Shown here: positions 1 through 8,918 of the stretch, piece by piece
Layout of the letters: each line of letters begins with the position of its first letter
Position numbering within the stretch: the stretch's first letter is position 1
From: an uncultured Paracoccaceae bacterium
GTDB taxonomy: Bacteria > Pseudomonadota > Alphaproteobacteria > Rhodobacterales > Rhodobacteraceae
DNA length: 64,000 bases
Direction: 5' to 3'
Assembly: GCA_947493335.1 (NCBI GenBank)
Contig: CANLQO010000002.1
Location: 558,001 to 622,000, forward strand
The notes under the pieces: generated by a model
Database searches by the model: none
Told to the model about the DNA's origin: nothing
Seen by the model: only the letters and a program-made list of their open reading frames with translations
Made by a program: the position numbers and the translations under genes

Positions 1-745
1 AGGTCTTTGTCTGATCCGCAAATACATCATGGATGGCTAAGGAAAGGTTGGCCTCAACACCTGTGAACGCGATTTTCAGGGCATCTTCGCGCTGCGCGTC
101 GCCCGACAGGTCGAAAAGATCTGCTATTGCTGCCGGATCAACAGGCCTGGCAAAAAACTTTCGTTGTCCGGCAATTTCAGCCAGGAGCTTGTCAAATTCT
201 GCACCAGAGAAGTGGCGCATCAGGTCGTGTACGATGGCGCGATGAGGTCCCTGTGCCATGGCATCGGCGACTTCGGTACGCAAAAGGACCGCTGCGCGTT
301 CCTCCATTTCCTGAAATTGGGGGCTAACGCCTGCCTCGAGCGGGAAACGGCGTAGGATGCTGGCGCAGAAAGAATGAATTGTCTGAATTTTCAGACCGCC
401 GGGCGTTTCGATCGCACTGGCAAAAAGCGTGCGCGCGGCGGACAGGCGTTGGGCGTCTAGCGTGCCTGCGACGCCAAGGTCGGCAAGTTGATCGCGCAGG
501 GTCGCATCATCCTTCATTGCCCAGGCCCCCAGCCGTTGAAACAGGCGGTTTTGCATCTCGGAGGCGGCGGCCTTGGTGTAAGTCAGGCAAAGAATGTTCT
601 GGGGTGACGTTCCATTCAGCAAAAGTCGCGCAACCCGGTCGGTCAACACGCGTGTCTTGCCCGAGCCCGCGTTGGCGGTCAGCCATGTTGAGGCCGAAGG
701 ATCAGCCGCGGTCACTTGCCGTTGGGTGGCGTCGTCCCGGATCAT
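1..745 (-). CDS. addA: AddA helicase-nuclease subunit, N-terminal part (runs off the window)
   Basis: This is the N-terminal 248 residues of the AddA subunit of the AddAB (RecBCD-like) enzyme that processes double-strand DNA breaks for recombination. The gene reads leftward and its C-terminal helicase and nuclease parts lie outside the window. Residues 24-31 read ANAGSGKT, the UvrD/Rep superfamily I Walker A motif, followed by the ILCLTYTKAA motif typical of this helicase family. The ATG at 745 overlaps the TGA of addB in an ATGA arrangement, which fixes the start and implies translational coupling. Assignment is strong because addB lies directly upstream in the same operon. Confidence 0.93.
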   Translation of the reverse strand, partial: MIRDDATQRQVTAADPSASTWLTANAGSGKTRVLTDRVARLLLNGTSPQNILCLTYTKAAASEMQNRLFQRLGAWAMKDDATLRDQLADLGVAGTLDAQRLSAARTLFASAIETPGGLKIQTIHSFCASILRRFPLEAGVSPQFQEMEERAAVLLRTEVADAMAQGPHRAIVHDLMRHFSGAEFDKLLAEIAGQRKFFARPVDPAAIADLFDLSGDAQREDALKIAFTGVEANLSLAIHDVFADQTKT

Positions 746-3660
746 GTCAGATCCTCTGGCGCTGCTGCGTCGCTGATGTCCCATTCGCCGAACCGCGAAA
801 GATGGTCGTAGTCGCTGGGGTCGTTGACCGAGAACATCGCCATGCGTGCGGTATAGCCCCGCTGGGGCTGCTGCCACCTTTGCAGAAGCGTCGCAAAATT
901 GGCCCAGACGGTATCGGCGGGGTGATCCTTGAGCGGCGCGGGCGTCACCTTTGTTTCCTTGGATATCCCCAGAAAACTTGCCCCTGCGACAGGCATCGGG
1001 CCAAGCGCGGCAAAGGCGCCGCGTTCGACCATCGCGGCCTCAAGCAAAAGCTGCTTGTCAAAATTTTCCTGCTGCAGCTTCGAAGGTACGGCACCGGTCT
1101 TGTAGTCGTATATCAGCACCTCGCCCGTGCCGGTCACATCAAAGCGGTCTGCTTTGCAGGTCAGGGTCACACCGGTTTTCGCGACTTCGGCTTCACCCCA
1201 ACCTTCGGCCAGCTTGAACGTGGCGTTGCTTTGCCGGGTGGCCTCGTCATTCAGAAAGAATGGCGCAACCTGTTCCATCCGGGCCATCCATTGCAGTCGC
1301 ACGGCAGGCCAAGGGCAACGGGTCTCAAGTTGCTGCGCTGCAATCTGAAGCAACCGGGTCAGCGCCGCCGGGTCGCTGGCATCGTGCCGTTCAGAGATGA
1401 AGAGTTCGAGGATCTTGTGCACAATCTCGCCCCGCAGCGGCGCATCTGCGCTGGGCTGGAGCGGGTCAAGGCGATTGAGCCGTAACACCTTGCGGGCGTA
1501 GATTGCATAGGGGTCGCGGATCAGGGTTTTGACCTGCGTGACAGAAATTTCGGTCGGGCGCGTTGCAACGGGCGGGCGAGGCGAGGGGCGCAATGCGCGC
1601 GGCACATCTTTCGCCGGTTGGGCCAACTTTTCGGCCATCGCGAGCCAATGCTGTCCCCGCGCCCGCATCGCGGCAAGGGCGGCGGTACCGTTTTGGTCGG
1701 GCAGGCCGTCCAGCAAGTTCGTCAATCGGTTCACCCAGCGCGATGGGACGGTTTCGGCGTCGGCAGAGCGTTTCGCGCGCGTCATCCAGACTTCTTTGCC
1801 CGCGGCGGCCTGTTGATAGTCGTGCGCTGACAGGCCGATGCGCCGTTCTGGCAACAAAAGACCGGCGGACAATCGCATCTGCCGGTTGAGCCAGGGATCC
1901 GGGCTTGGCGCTTCGGGCCAGATACCGTCATTCATGCCGCCAAGGATCACCAGATCAGCGCCGCCAACCCGGGCCTCAAGCGTGCCCCAGAACAGGATGC
2001 CGGGATGGCCCAGATCGCGGTCGCGAACCGTTCCACCACTGAGGACAGAACCAAAAAGCGCGACATAATCGGCCACTGAGAGGACGCCCCCCGCGTCCGC
2101 ATCACGCGCGATCGTGTCACAAACAGCGCGCGCCTCGCGCCCTTCCTTTTCGTCCCAAAGCTTGCCGGTTCCTGCCAGATGACCTGCTGCAAGCCGCTCT
2201 GCCAATTCAACGTGCCGCGCAAGTTGTTCGGACAGGGGCGCGTCGGTCGCTGTTTCTGCCTCTGTCAGGATATTGCCGATCCATTGGGCCCAATTGGTCG
2301 CATCATCATCGGTTTTTGCGTCCGTCTGCGCCCAGTCGGACAAGTCCTGAGCAGACAGGAACGGCGGGCCGTAACGGCGCAGCTTCATTTCAAGCCGCCG
2401 CGTCCGTAGGAGGTGCGCGTTGCGCCCTTCACCGCTATGCGTCAGCGGGTGTTTCAGGAGCACCAGCAGGGCCTCTGCCGTTGGTGTTTTGCCCAATACG
2501 TCCGCGACATGCCGCAGCAATCTGCCCGATGCTGTCAGAGCAAGAGGAAGGCCTGCGCTGTCATCAGGAACGATGTTCCAGCGATCGAGCGCGGCCGCAA
2601 CTTGCCGGGTCAGGTTACGGTCTGGCGTGATTAGCGCCGCAGTCTGGCCATCCTGAGCGGCCTGGCGCAGGCGCAGGGCGATCGTTTCGGCCTCGGCACG
2701 GGGGCTCTCGGCCTCAACCAGTGTCAGGGGATCGGTCGGCGGGATCAGATCACCCAACGCGGGACCTTCACTGCGCCATGCGTGGGTCACCGGTGCTGGA
2801 CGCAATGAAAGCGAGATGAGGCGGTTGCGCGGAGAGTCCGGTTGCCGCGACCAAGGGGCGACTTGATCCGGTGACATGTTGAGGCCGTCCAGCAAGCGTC
2901 GGTAGCGAAATTGCGGATGGTCTTCTGCTGTGAGCGGATCAGCCAGCGCGTCCCAATAGCGTGGCAATTCGGGGTCGAACCCCGGCAAGATCAATGCGCC
3001 CTGAGGCAATCGCGCGACGGCCTGCATGAAGACCTGTGTCGCACCACGGGATCCAGTTGATCCGGCAACAATCACAGGGTGCTCTGGTGGCGCATCTTGC
3101 CATTGTCGCGCCAGAAGTTCGGCGATCAGTCGCAACCGCGCTTGCGCATCCGGTGGCTGGTCACCGGTGTCAAAGAAGGGTCGAAGAATGTTCAGAAATT
3201 GCAGCGCACGTTGCCAGTGGCCGGATTGGTCGGTGACATCCAGATTGCTGAGCGCATCGGGTGACACGCCTTCGCCATGCATTTCCTCCATCAGTTTTGC
3301 AAGGCTGTCGGACAAGTCATAAAGTGCAGCGCGCGGGGCCAGATCCGGTTGGTTTTCCAGCAGCGCGGCCACGAATTGCGAAAGTTCCAACCGCCGTCGC
3401 AGCGGCGAAACGGGGGGCGGAATACCGGCTTGCGTGGCTTCAAAGCCAAGGTCGGTGACCAGACGCACTTGCGGCAATAGCCGTGGCGGCCCCGCATCAA
3501 AAAGGCTGCGGATGCGGCGCTGCATCCGGGTGGTGTTCACGTAGATCACGGCGCCCGACAGATCATCGGCGCGAGCGCTTAGCCCTGCAACCAGATCAGC
3601 GGCGAAATCGGCGCCGGGTGCCGTGCCAAAGACGCGGGGGTGCTTGGCGGGATCAAACAT
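742..3660 (-). CDS. addB: AddB, double-strand break repair nuclease subunit
   Basis: The protein has 972 residues, the usual size for alphaproteobacterial AddB. It partners AddA in resecting double-strand breaks before RecA loading. The N-terminal part is helicase-like but I see no intact GxGKT motif, as expected for a subunit with a scaffolding or Chi-recognition role. Near the C-terminus (about residues 865-895) KADRF followed by IYDYKTG fits the PD-(D/E)XK nuclease core. The stop overlaps the addA start, and the start overlaps the end of the nucleotidyltransferase gene by 8 bases, so the genes form one operon. Confidence 0.93.
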   Translation of the reverse strand: MFDPAKHPRVFGTAPGADFAADLVAGLSARADDLSGAVIYVNTTRMQRRIRSLFDAGPPRLLPQVRLVTDLGFEATQAGIPPPVSPLRRRLELSQFVAALLENQPDLAPRAALYDLSDSLAKLMEEMHGEGVSPDALSNLDVTDQSGHWQRALQFLNILRPFFDTGDQPPDAQARLRLIAELLARQWQDAPPEHPVIVAGSTGSRGATQVFMQAVARLPQGALILPGFDPELPRYWDALADPLTAEDHPQFRYRRLLDGLNMSPDQVAPWSRQPDSPRNRLISLSLRPAPVTHAWRSEGPALGDLIPPTDPLTLVEAESPRAEAETIALRLRQAAQDGQTAALITPDRNLTRQVAAALDRWNIVPDDSAGLPLALTASGRLLRHVADVLGKTPTAEALLVLLKHPLTHSGEGRNAHLLRTRRLEMKLRRYGPPFLSAQDLSDWAQTDAKTDDDATNWAQWIGNILTEAETATDAPLSEQLARHVELAERLAAGHLAGTGKLWDEKEGREARAVCDTIARDADAGGVLSVADYVALFGSVLSGGTVRDRDLGHPGILFWGTLEARVGGADLVILGGMNDGIWPEAPSPDPWLNRQMRLSAGLLLPERRIGLSAHDYQQAAAGKEVWMTRAKRSADAETVPSRWVNRLTNLLDGLPDQNGTAALAAMRARGQHWLAMAEKLAQPAKDVPRALRPSPRPPVATRPTEISVTQVKTLIRDPYAIYARKVLRLNRLDPLQPSADAPLRGEIVHKILELFISERHDASDPAALTRLLQIAAQQLETRCPWPAVRLQWMARMEQVAPFFLNDEATRQSNATFKLAEGWGEAEVAKTGVTLTCKADRFDVTGTGEVLIYDYKTGAVPSKLQQENFDKQLLLEAAMVERGAFAALGPMPVAGASFLGISKETKVTPAPLKDHPADTVWANFATLLQRWQQPQRGYTARMAMFSVNDPSDYDHLSRFGEWDISDAAAPEDLT

Positions 3661-4333
3661 GGGTTTTCAGCATTGCTTCTGCCAATGCGATGCTATCCGG
3701 CTTTCCGACATCGCACCAATGGCCGGGGTATTCGACTCCAAAAAGGCCAGCGTTCCTAGCGACGCGGTCCCACAAGACGTTCATGGAAAAAGTGTCTTCC
3801 GGGATTGCATGCAAACCGTCCGTGCGGGTCAGTTGTAACCCCGAATAAACCGCACCGGGTCCGCGGGTCAGTTGTCCATCTGCCCCTCGTAGAAAATCAC
3901 CCTGTCCGGGATGCCCTATGACGCGGTCCTGAGGGACGACCAGCAGCAAAGACTGCATGCCGTCGCGCCAAGCCGCGCAAAGAAGATCGATGGGATTGGG
4001 GCCGCACCAGACCGCATCGGTGTTCAGCGTCAGCACAGGGTCACCGCCCAACATCGGCAAGGCGTTTCGAAGTCCGCCCCCGGTATCAAGGAGCGCCGCA
4101 CTTTCATCTGAAAAAATCACGTCCTGCCCAGCCAAGTGATCGCGGATCATGCTGCCCTTGTAGTGCAGATTGACGACGCGACGATCCACGCACGGGCTGC
4201 GGGTCAGATCAAGCGCATGGTCCAGCAGGGTCCGGCCCGCCACCTTGATCAAGGGCTTGGGCCTGTCGTCCGTGAGAGGTGCCATACGGGTACCCAGCCC
4301 CGCCGCGAACAATAGGATCGGAAAAGTCGTCAT
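3653..4333 (-). CDS. murU: Sugar-1-phosphate nucleotidyltransferase, probably MurNAc-1-P uridylyltransferase (MurU-like)
   Basis: This 226-residue protein begins with the nucleotidyltransferase signature LLFAAGLGTRM followed by RPKPL, which binds the NTP and the metal. Known MurU enzymes make UDP-MurNAc from MurNAc-1-phosphate in the recycling route that bypasses de novo MurA. The neighbouring kinase gene (AmgK type) produces that substrate, so the pair supports MurU rather than a generic mannose-1-phosphate guanylyltransferase. I chose the ATG at 4333 because the protein starts immediately before the conserved motif and the ATG overlaps the kinase stop (4 bases). A longer frame upstream of it lies inside the kinase gene and has no family features. 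Confidence 0.82.
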   Translation of the reverse strand: MTTFPILLFAAGLGTRMAPLTDDRPKPLIKVAGRTLLDHALDLTRSPCVDRRVVNLHYKGSMIRDHLAGQDVIFSDESAALLDTGGGLRNALPMLGGDPVLTLNTDAVWCGPNPIDLLCAAWRDGMQSLLLVVPQDRVIGHPGQGDFLRGADGQLTRGPGAVYSGLQLTRTDGLHAIPEDTFSMNVLWDRVARNAGLFGVEYPGHWCDVGKPDSIALAEAMLKTHV

Positions 4334-5265
4334 GCAAAGCCAGCCTGATCGGGTGGAGGCAGGTTTGCAATCACCGTTTGCCGCAAATCCGAAAGGGCCG
4401 GATGTGCAAGGTCGGCCAAAAGGTTTTGCCAGACCCGTTGCATCAAGGCGCGATATTTTGGCTTCCCGCCGTCGTTGATCAGCCGCGCAAAGACACCGAG
4501 AATGCGCAAGTTGCGTTGCGCCCCAAGGCAAGCGAGCTTAGACGTGAAGGTCCCCGGATCAAGACCTGTCGCGGCGCAATAATGTGCCGTCATGGCCTGA
4601 ACAACGTTGTCTGGCACGACCCGCCGGACATCGCGCAGCAAAGAAGCAAGGTCATACCCATCGGGCGCAACAAAGGCATCCTGAAAATCAAGAAGCCCGA
4701 TTAGATGTCCAGAGGCTTCATTAGGGCGCCAGATCAGATTCTCGACATGAAAGTCCCGCAGCGCGAGCGTTTCAGGCTGCGGTGCGTGGTGTTCAAAACT
4801 GGCACGGACAGCTTCGGCAAGCGCATCACCATCTGCGGACTGCGCGTAATGTGAAGCTGTGATGCGCACCATTTCACCGGCCATATCGGGCGTCAGGCGC
4901 GGAAGGTCCGGCATCGCGCAACGACGCAAGGCGATCAGAACATCAACCGCGGCACGATAAAGCTGCATTGGATCGCCGCCTTGATCGAGCGCCGTGGCAA
5001 GATCTATCGCGCCCAGGTCCGAGAGTACAAGAACCGGGCCCTGTCTGTGCAAAACGGCGGGCGCGCAAAAACCATTGTCAGCCAAGTGTTCAGCGATTGC
5101 GCAAAAGGGTTCGGTCAGTACCTGCCCACTGTGCATGACGATCACCCGGTGACCATCGGGACCGGTGAGCCGCGCGTAAGATCTATCAGAAGCGTCGCCG
5201 GTTATCGCCGCGATATGCCAATTGGCCCATGGCGTTCCGGTCAGGAAGCTTGCGAAATCAACCAT
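4330..5265 (-). CDS. amgK: Aminoglycoside phosphotransferase-fold kinase, probably cell-wall amino sugar kinase AmgK
   Basis: The 311-residue protein has the APH kinase fold. The catalytic loop reads LRDFHVENLIW (the family's HxxxxN pattern) and is followed by LLDFQDA, whose Asp binds magnesium. AmgK phosphorylates the anomeric carbon of N-acetylmuramate and N-acetylglucosamine for peptidoglycan recycling, and the MurU-like gene follows directly. The start at 5265 overlaps the tsaE stop by 8 bases. The order tsaE-amgK-murU-addB-addA is common in alphaproteobacteria. Substrate assignment rests on this context; the APH fold alone would not tell the sugar. Confidence 0.82.
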   Translation of the reverse strand: MVDFASFLTGTPWANWHIAAITGDASDRSYARLTGPDGHRVIVMHSGQVLTEPFCAIAEHLADNGFCAPAVLHRQGPVLVLSDLGAIDLATALDQGGDPMQLYRAAVDVLIALRRCAMPDLPRLTPDMAGEMVRITASHYAQSADGDALAEAVRASFEHHAPQPETLALRDFHVENLIWRPNEASGHLIGLLDFQDAFVAPDGYDLASLLRDVRRVVPDNVVQAMTAHYCAATGLDPGTFTSKLACLGAQRNLRILGVFARLINDGGKPKYRALMQRVWQNLLADLAHPALSDLRQTVIANLPPPDQAGFA

Positions 5266-5725
5266 GAAGCCGGTCCAGCCGCATTGCCCAATTGCCGGGC
5301 ATTGTCACGGTCACCGAATGGGCGGGCACTCCTGCCTCAAACGCCATCGAAAGCGCGTTTTGGGGGGCCAGATCACCCAGGCGGTCAGGCCATTCGATCA
5401 GGCAAATGGCTGCGGCAAATGCGTCTTCCAGACCCAGTTCAAGCACCTCTTGAGGGTCTGTCAGGCGATAAAGATCACAATGCCAGATTTCGGCGTCAGG
5501 GGTTTCGTAGGTTTGCACCAACGTGAAAGTGGGCGAAGGGACATCTTCGTTGGGGCCCATGCGGCTACGGATCAGGGCGCGTGCAAAGGCTGATTTTCCA
5601 GCGCCGATCTCGCCTGACAGCAACACCGTGTCACCGGGTTGCAGAACATCCGATATGGCGGCGGCGAGCCGTGCGGTCGCCGCTTCGTCGGGGAGTTGGA
5701 TCAAACGGCAAGTCGCGGCAGGCAT
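5258..5725 (-). CDS. tsaE: TsaE, ATPase for tRNA t6A37 modification
   Basis: TsaE is a small P-loop ATPase that works with TsaB and TsaD to put threonylcarbamoyl on A37 of ANN-decoding tRNAs. The 155-residue protein has the P-loop GEIGAGKS at about residues 40-47 and the family sequence SPTFTLVQTYE, followed by WHCDLYRL. Its partner tsaD lies about 13 kb away in this same window. It sits between the PAS-domain gene and amgK and is read leftward with them; the gap to the PAS gene is only 40 bases. Confidence 0.93.
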   Translation of the reverse strand: MPAATCRLIQLPDEAATARLAAAISDVLQPGDTVLLSGEIGAGKSAFARALIRSRMGPNEDVPSPTFTLVQTYETPDAEIWHCDLYRLTDPQEVLELGLEDAFAAAICLIEWPDRLGDLAPQNALSMAFEAGVPAHSVTVTMPGNWAMRLDRLHG

Positions 5726-5765
5726 GAGGGCAGAGTAAATCGCCCACCGTCCGCTGCAAGCCCAA

Positions 5766-7370
5766 TCAGCGTTTGGCGAGCTTGGCGGAATGCGCCTTGG
5801 AGGTCAGGGGCGCCAGCACCCGTTCGGTCGGTTTTGTGATCTCGAACCGAACCATCGTCCGTCGTCCGGCGAGTGGCTGCGCATGGCATTTCGCGTGACG
5901 GCCATCCAAAAGCGTGACGCGATCTGAAAACGGCTCTCGCCGACCACTGGTGGCGGCGAAATCTTCGAGACGCGGCCAGATCGGCGAGGGCAGGCTGGCG
6001 TCACGCCAGGTGTGCATCGCGTCTTTAAGGTTGTGCGTTTGCAGCACCTCTTCTTCGTCGATTTCCCACAAGGTGCGGTAAGCCTCATTCGTCATGACAA
6101 GCGTATTGGCATTGGAAAAAACGGCGATCGCATCGGGAATCGTGTCGAGAACGGCCTGAGACGTCTCTATTTCAGTTCGGAAATGTCGGGTAAGCGAAAC
6201 CTCTGCACTGATATCTTCAAAGAGGAACGCAAGGGCACCATCTGGATGTGGCCTGCCGGTGACCCGAAAGGTTTGCCCATCGGGCAGGTCCCAGTTTTCA
6301 CAATATGTGCCCTCCTTTGCCTCAGCTTCGAGCCGGGTAAACTGCTCTCTCCAATTGGTGTAGTCTTTGGGTTCGGGGAGGCGTCGCAGGTCGCGCATCC
6401 GGTTGAGCATCATATCAAGTGTCGGGCGGGTGCTGAGAAATTCGAAAGGCAGACCCACCATGTCGAGCAGGGCGGGATTGAACATGGTGAGTTTGCGATT
6501 TTCATCAAAGATCGCCAGTCCGGTAGACAGTTGGGCGAATGTCTTGCTGAGGGTTTGCAAAAACTCGCGCTTTGCATTCTCGGCCCGCACAACCGCATTG
6601 GCATCGGCGGCAAAATGCACAATTCCGTCCGTCACCGGCATGCTTGTGACGTCAAACCAATGTTCGGATTTCTCACCGTTCAATTGCAGGGACACGCGAT
6701 TGAAACTGGCTTGCCCATCCTCGCCCGGATTGACGTTGAGATCAGCAAAGAGGCGCTTGCCAGGCCAGACCTGTCCGGCAATCTCTGCGTCATCCGCGCA
6801 GCGGTCCGAATAGTTCAGATAGGCGCGATTGGCCCAGGTCAATCGGCGTTGTTCGTCCTCGCGCCAGATCAGTTGCGGCGCGGAATTGGTCAGATTGCGC
6901 AGAAGTGCGAGTTCTTCGCCAAAGGCAGTTCGGGCAAGTGCCGCATAATGCAAATCGACATCGTCACCATCTTGCGCGCCCAGTATGATCCGCTTGAGGC
7001 CGGATTGATGCGTCAGCGTCAGCATCAAGGGTGTCCCGTTCAAGGGCGTGATCTTGTGTGTTTCGCCGGGTGGCAAGTCATCAAAATCAGCGGCAAGGTC
7101 GGGAAAGTCTTTCTGCAGCAAAAGCAAAAGTGCGTCGCGTTCAGAAAGGCCTTCGGGCCGGTCGGTAATCAGTTGTGCCGCCCCGGGTGTGGCGTCAATC
7201 AATTCGTGACCCTCAAACAGAAACACGGGTTGCGAAGACGGCCGTCCGGCCAGAGACAAGCGCGTGTTGGGCGCAGGCCAATAGCGTGACAGCCCCGCAT
7301 AGATAAGCCCCGCCGACAACAGCGCCGACAAGGTCGCTGCGACGTAAACAGTCCAACCTAATTCGATCAT
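5766..7370 (-). CDS. Membrane-anchored PAS-domain protein in the divL position, no kinase domain
   Basis: The 534-residue protein starts with one membrane segment (about residues 5-28) and then carries several PAS-like segments, the last two of the PAS_7 type (around NSAPQLIWREDEQRR, GLAIFDENRKLTMFNPALLD and DAIAVFSNANTLVMTN). It ends at an alanine/lysine-rich tail with no HisKA or HATPase domain. In Caulobacter the gene in this position upstream of tsaE is, as I recall, divL, which encodes a PAS-rich cell-cycle pseudokinase. This protein may be a shortened DivL relative; that is inference from position and PAS content. A TTAA-N7-TTAA box lies 44 bases upstream of its start. Confidence 0.8.
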   Translation of the reverse strand: MIELGWTVYVAATLSALLSAGLIYAGLSRYWPAPNTRLSLAGRPSSQPVFLFEGHELIDATPGAAQLITDRPEGLSERDALLLLLQKDFPDLAADFDDLPPGETHKITPLNGTPLMLTLTHQSGLKRIILGAQDGDDVDLHYAALARTAFGEELALLRNLTNSAPQLIWREDEQRRLTWANRAYLNYSDRCADDAEIAGQVWPGKRLFADLNVNPGEDGQASFNRVSLQLNGEKSEHWFDVTSMPVTDGIVHFAADANAVVRAENAKREFLQTLSKTFAQLSTGLAIFDENRKLTMFNPALLDMVGLPFEFLSTRPTLDMMLNRMRDLRRLPEPKDYTNWREQFTRLEAEAKEGTYCENWDLPDGQTFRVTGRPHPDGALAFLFEDISAEVSLTRHFRTEIETSQAVLDTIPDAIAVFSNANTLVMTNEAYRTLWEIDEEEVLQTHNLKDAMHTWRDASLPSPIWPRLEDFAATSGRREPFSDRVTLLDGRHAKCHAQPLAGRRTMVRFEITKPTERVLAPLTSKAHSAKLAKR

Positions 7371-7413
7371 GGTAAATCCCAGCTCAAGTTGTCTTGAGGA
7401 TCGGTTAAAATGC

Positions 7414-7428
7414 TTAACGGCGGGTTAA
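7414..7428. promoter_or_regulatory. CtrA-type box TTAA-N7-TTAA upstream of the PAS-tsaE-addA operon
   Basis: The bases read TTAACGGCGGGTTAA, an exact TTAA-N7-TTAA match to the CtrA consensus of alphaproteobacteria and also a palindrome. A third TTAA lies at 7405-7408. The box is 44 bases upstream of the PAS gene start on the minus strand and just beyond the regB stop, so it most probably belongs to the PAS operon. No binding has been shown here. Confidence 0.6.
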
Positions 7429-7435
7429 GGCGGAC

Positions 7436-8866
7436 TTAGCTGATGATCGGCTGGTTTTGACCAAGCGCACCTTTTCCGGGCTGCGCGGTGCGGTCCAGAA
7501 GAATGCGGTCCCAAACAACACTGACGATAGCACCGCCCGTCGCCTGCCCGGCCCAGCCCGCGTGTCCGTGGCGACGGCCATTTGCAAAATTCAGCTTGGC
7601 GCCGGACCTTTCCAGCAAGGTTTTGGCAATAAAAAGGCCCAGCCCCATGCCCTCATAGCCCGGCCGTCGCGCGCCATCGATGCTTCCTCTTCGACGGCGG
7701 ACAAACGGGTCGCCGATGCGACCGATCACGGATTGCGGGAACCCGTGGCCATCATCAGAGATCTGAATCGTGATCTGATCTGCGGTCCATGTCGCCGAAA
7801 TCTCGACTTTGCTGTCGGCGAAATCGACAGCGTTTTGCATCAGGTTCCGCAAGCCGTGAATGATTTCCGGGCGTCTTGTAATGGTGGGTTGCAAATCATC
7901 GCTTTCTTCATCGACACCAATGAAAAACGCGACCTGTTTGCCGCGCCCGAGATGCGGTTCTGCGGCCTCGCGCACCACCGTTTCAAGCGGCGCGGTACGC
8001 AGGTGCAGGTCGTCCTTTCCGGCCCTCCCCATAGAGTGCAGAATATCGCGGCACCGTTCGGCCTGCTCGCGGATCAATGCGGCATCTTCCAGAAGCTCGG
8101 GCTGCGCCTCCAATTCTTCGATCAACTCACTGCTGACCAGCTTGATTGTCGCCAACGGCGTGCCGAGTTCATGGGCCGCCGCCGCGACAACGCCCCCCAG
8201 ATCGGTCAGCTTCTGTTCACGAGCCAGGGCAAGCTGTGTCGCAAGCAGGGCCTCACCCATCGTGTGCATTTCATTGGTGACCTGTCGTGCATAGATCGCC
8301 AGAAAAACGACACCAATGACCAAGGCGACCCAAAAGCCGAACTGAAACAGCGCAGGCAACATGAGCACATCACCGGTCGCCGTTTCGATCGGAATACTGA
8401 AGCGATACAAAAGCGACGTGAGCGCAATCGCTAGAATGCCTAACACGACCGTACTGGACAGGTGCAACACGGTCGCTGCAATGGTCACGGGCGCCAGCAA
8501 AAGCACCGCGAATGGGTTTGATAACCCGCCTGTCAGATAGAGCAAAACGCTAAGCTGAATAACGTCGAAGCTAAGGATGAAGGACGCTTCACGCTCCGAC
8601 AGGCGCTTGTTTTCTGGATAGAGGAAACTGAAGAAAAGATTGGCCAGAACAGACGCAAGGATGGTCAGTGCGGCTGCGCCGACCTCAATCTGGAGACCAT
8701 AAACCCGGACGGCCACAAAAATTGCGACGATCTGGCCGCAGATGGCGAACCAGCGCAATAACACAAGTGTGCGCAGTCGCACCCAGTTGCTGCGCTCGCG
8801 CTCTTGCAGGACATCGTGTATTTCTGAGGGCATTCCGGTCCTTGGGGCTGCGACACGCTGTTCCAT
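7436..8866 (-). CDS. regB: RegB/PrrB redox-sensing histidine kinase
   Basis: This 476-residue kinase has about six membrane segments in its first 195 residues. Residues 113-119 read GGLSNPF, the RegB heptapeptide linked to ubiquinone sensing. The H-box has His232 in AAAAHELGTPL, and Cys272 lies exactly 40 residues later, matching the H225/C265 spacing of the redox-active cysteine in Rhodobacter capsulatus RegB. A HATPase domain follows. RegB phosphorylates RegA, whose gene lies just beyond senC on the other strand. The divergent promoter region to senC is only 52 bases. Confidence 0.96.
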   Translation of the reverse strand: MEQRVAAPRTGMPSEIHDVLQERERSNWVRLRTLVLLRWFAICGQIVAIFVAVRVYGLQIEVGAAALTILASVLANLFFSFLYPENKRLSEREASFILSFDVIQLSVLLYLTGGLSNPFAVLLLAPVTIAATVLHLSSTVVLGILAIALTSLLYRFSIPIETATGDVLMLPALFQFGFWVALVIGVVFLAIYARQVTNEMHTMGEALLATQLALAREQKLTDLGGVVAAAAHELGTPLATIKLVSSELIEELEAQPELLEDAALIREQAERCRDILHSMGRAGKDDLHLRTAPLETVVREAAEPHLGRGKQVAFFIGVDEESDDLQPTITRRPEIIHGLRNLMQNAVDFADSKVEISATWTADQITIQISDDGHGFPQSVIGRIGDPFVRRRRGSIDGARRPGYEGMGLGLFIAKTLLERSGAKLNFANGRRHGHAGWAGQATGGAIVSVVWDRILLDRTAQPGKGALGQNQPIIS

Positions 8867-8918
8867 TGTTAAAGCCCGCTCTTTCCGGGATCAATGCGAC
8901 CAATTGAAAGGATGCCAG

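Noticed and set aside
379-1485. Long plus-strand reading frame of 368 codons opposite addA/addB
   Set aside because: It lies wholly antisense to the clearly coding addA and addB, is rich in Arg/Gly/Pro as expected of a shadow frame, and shows no domain.
6012-7289. Plus-strand reading frame of 425 codons opposite the PAS gene
   Set aside because: Composition is that of a shadow frame and the PAS motifs on the other strand are clear.
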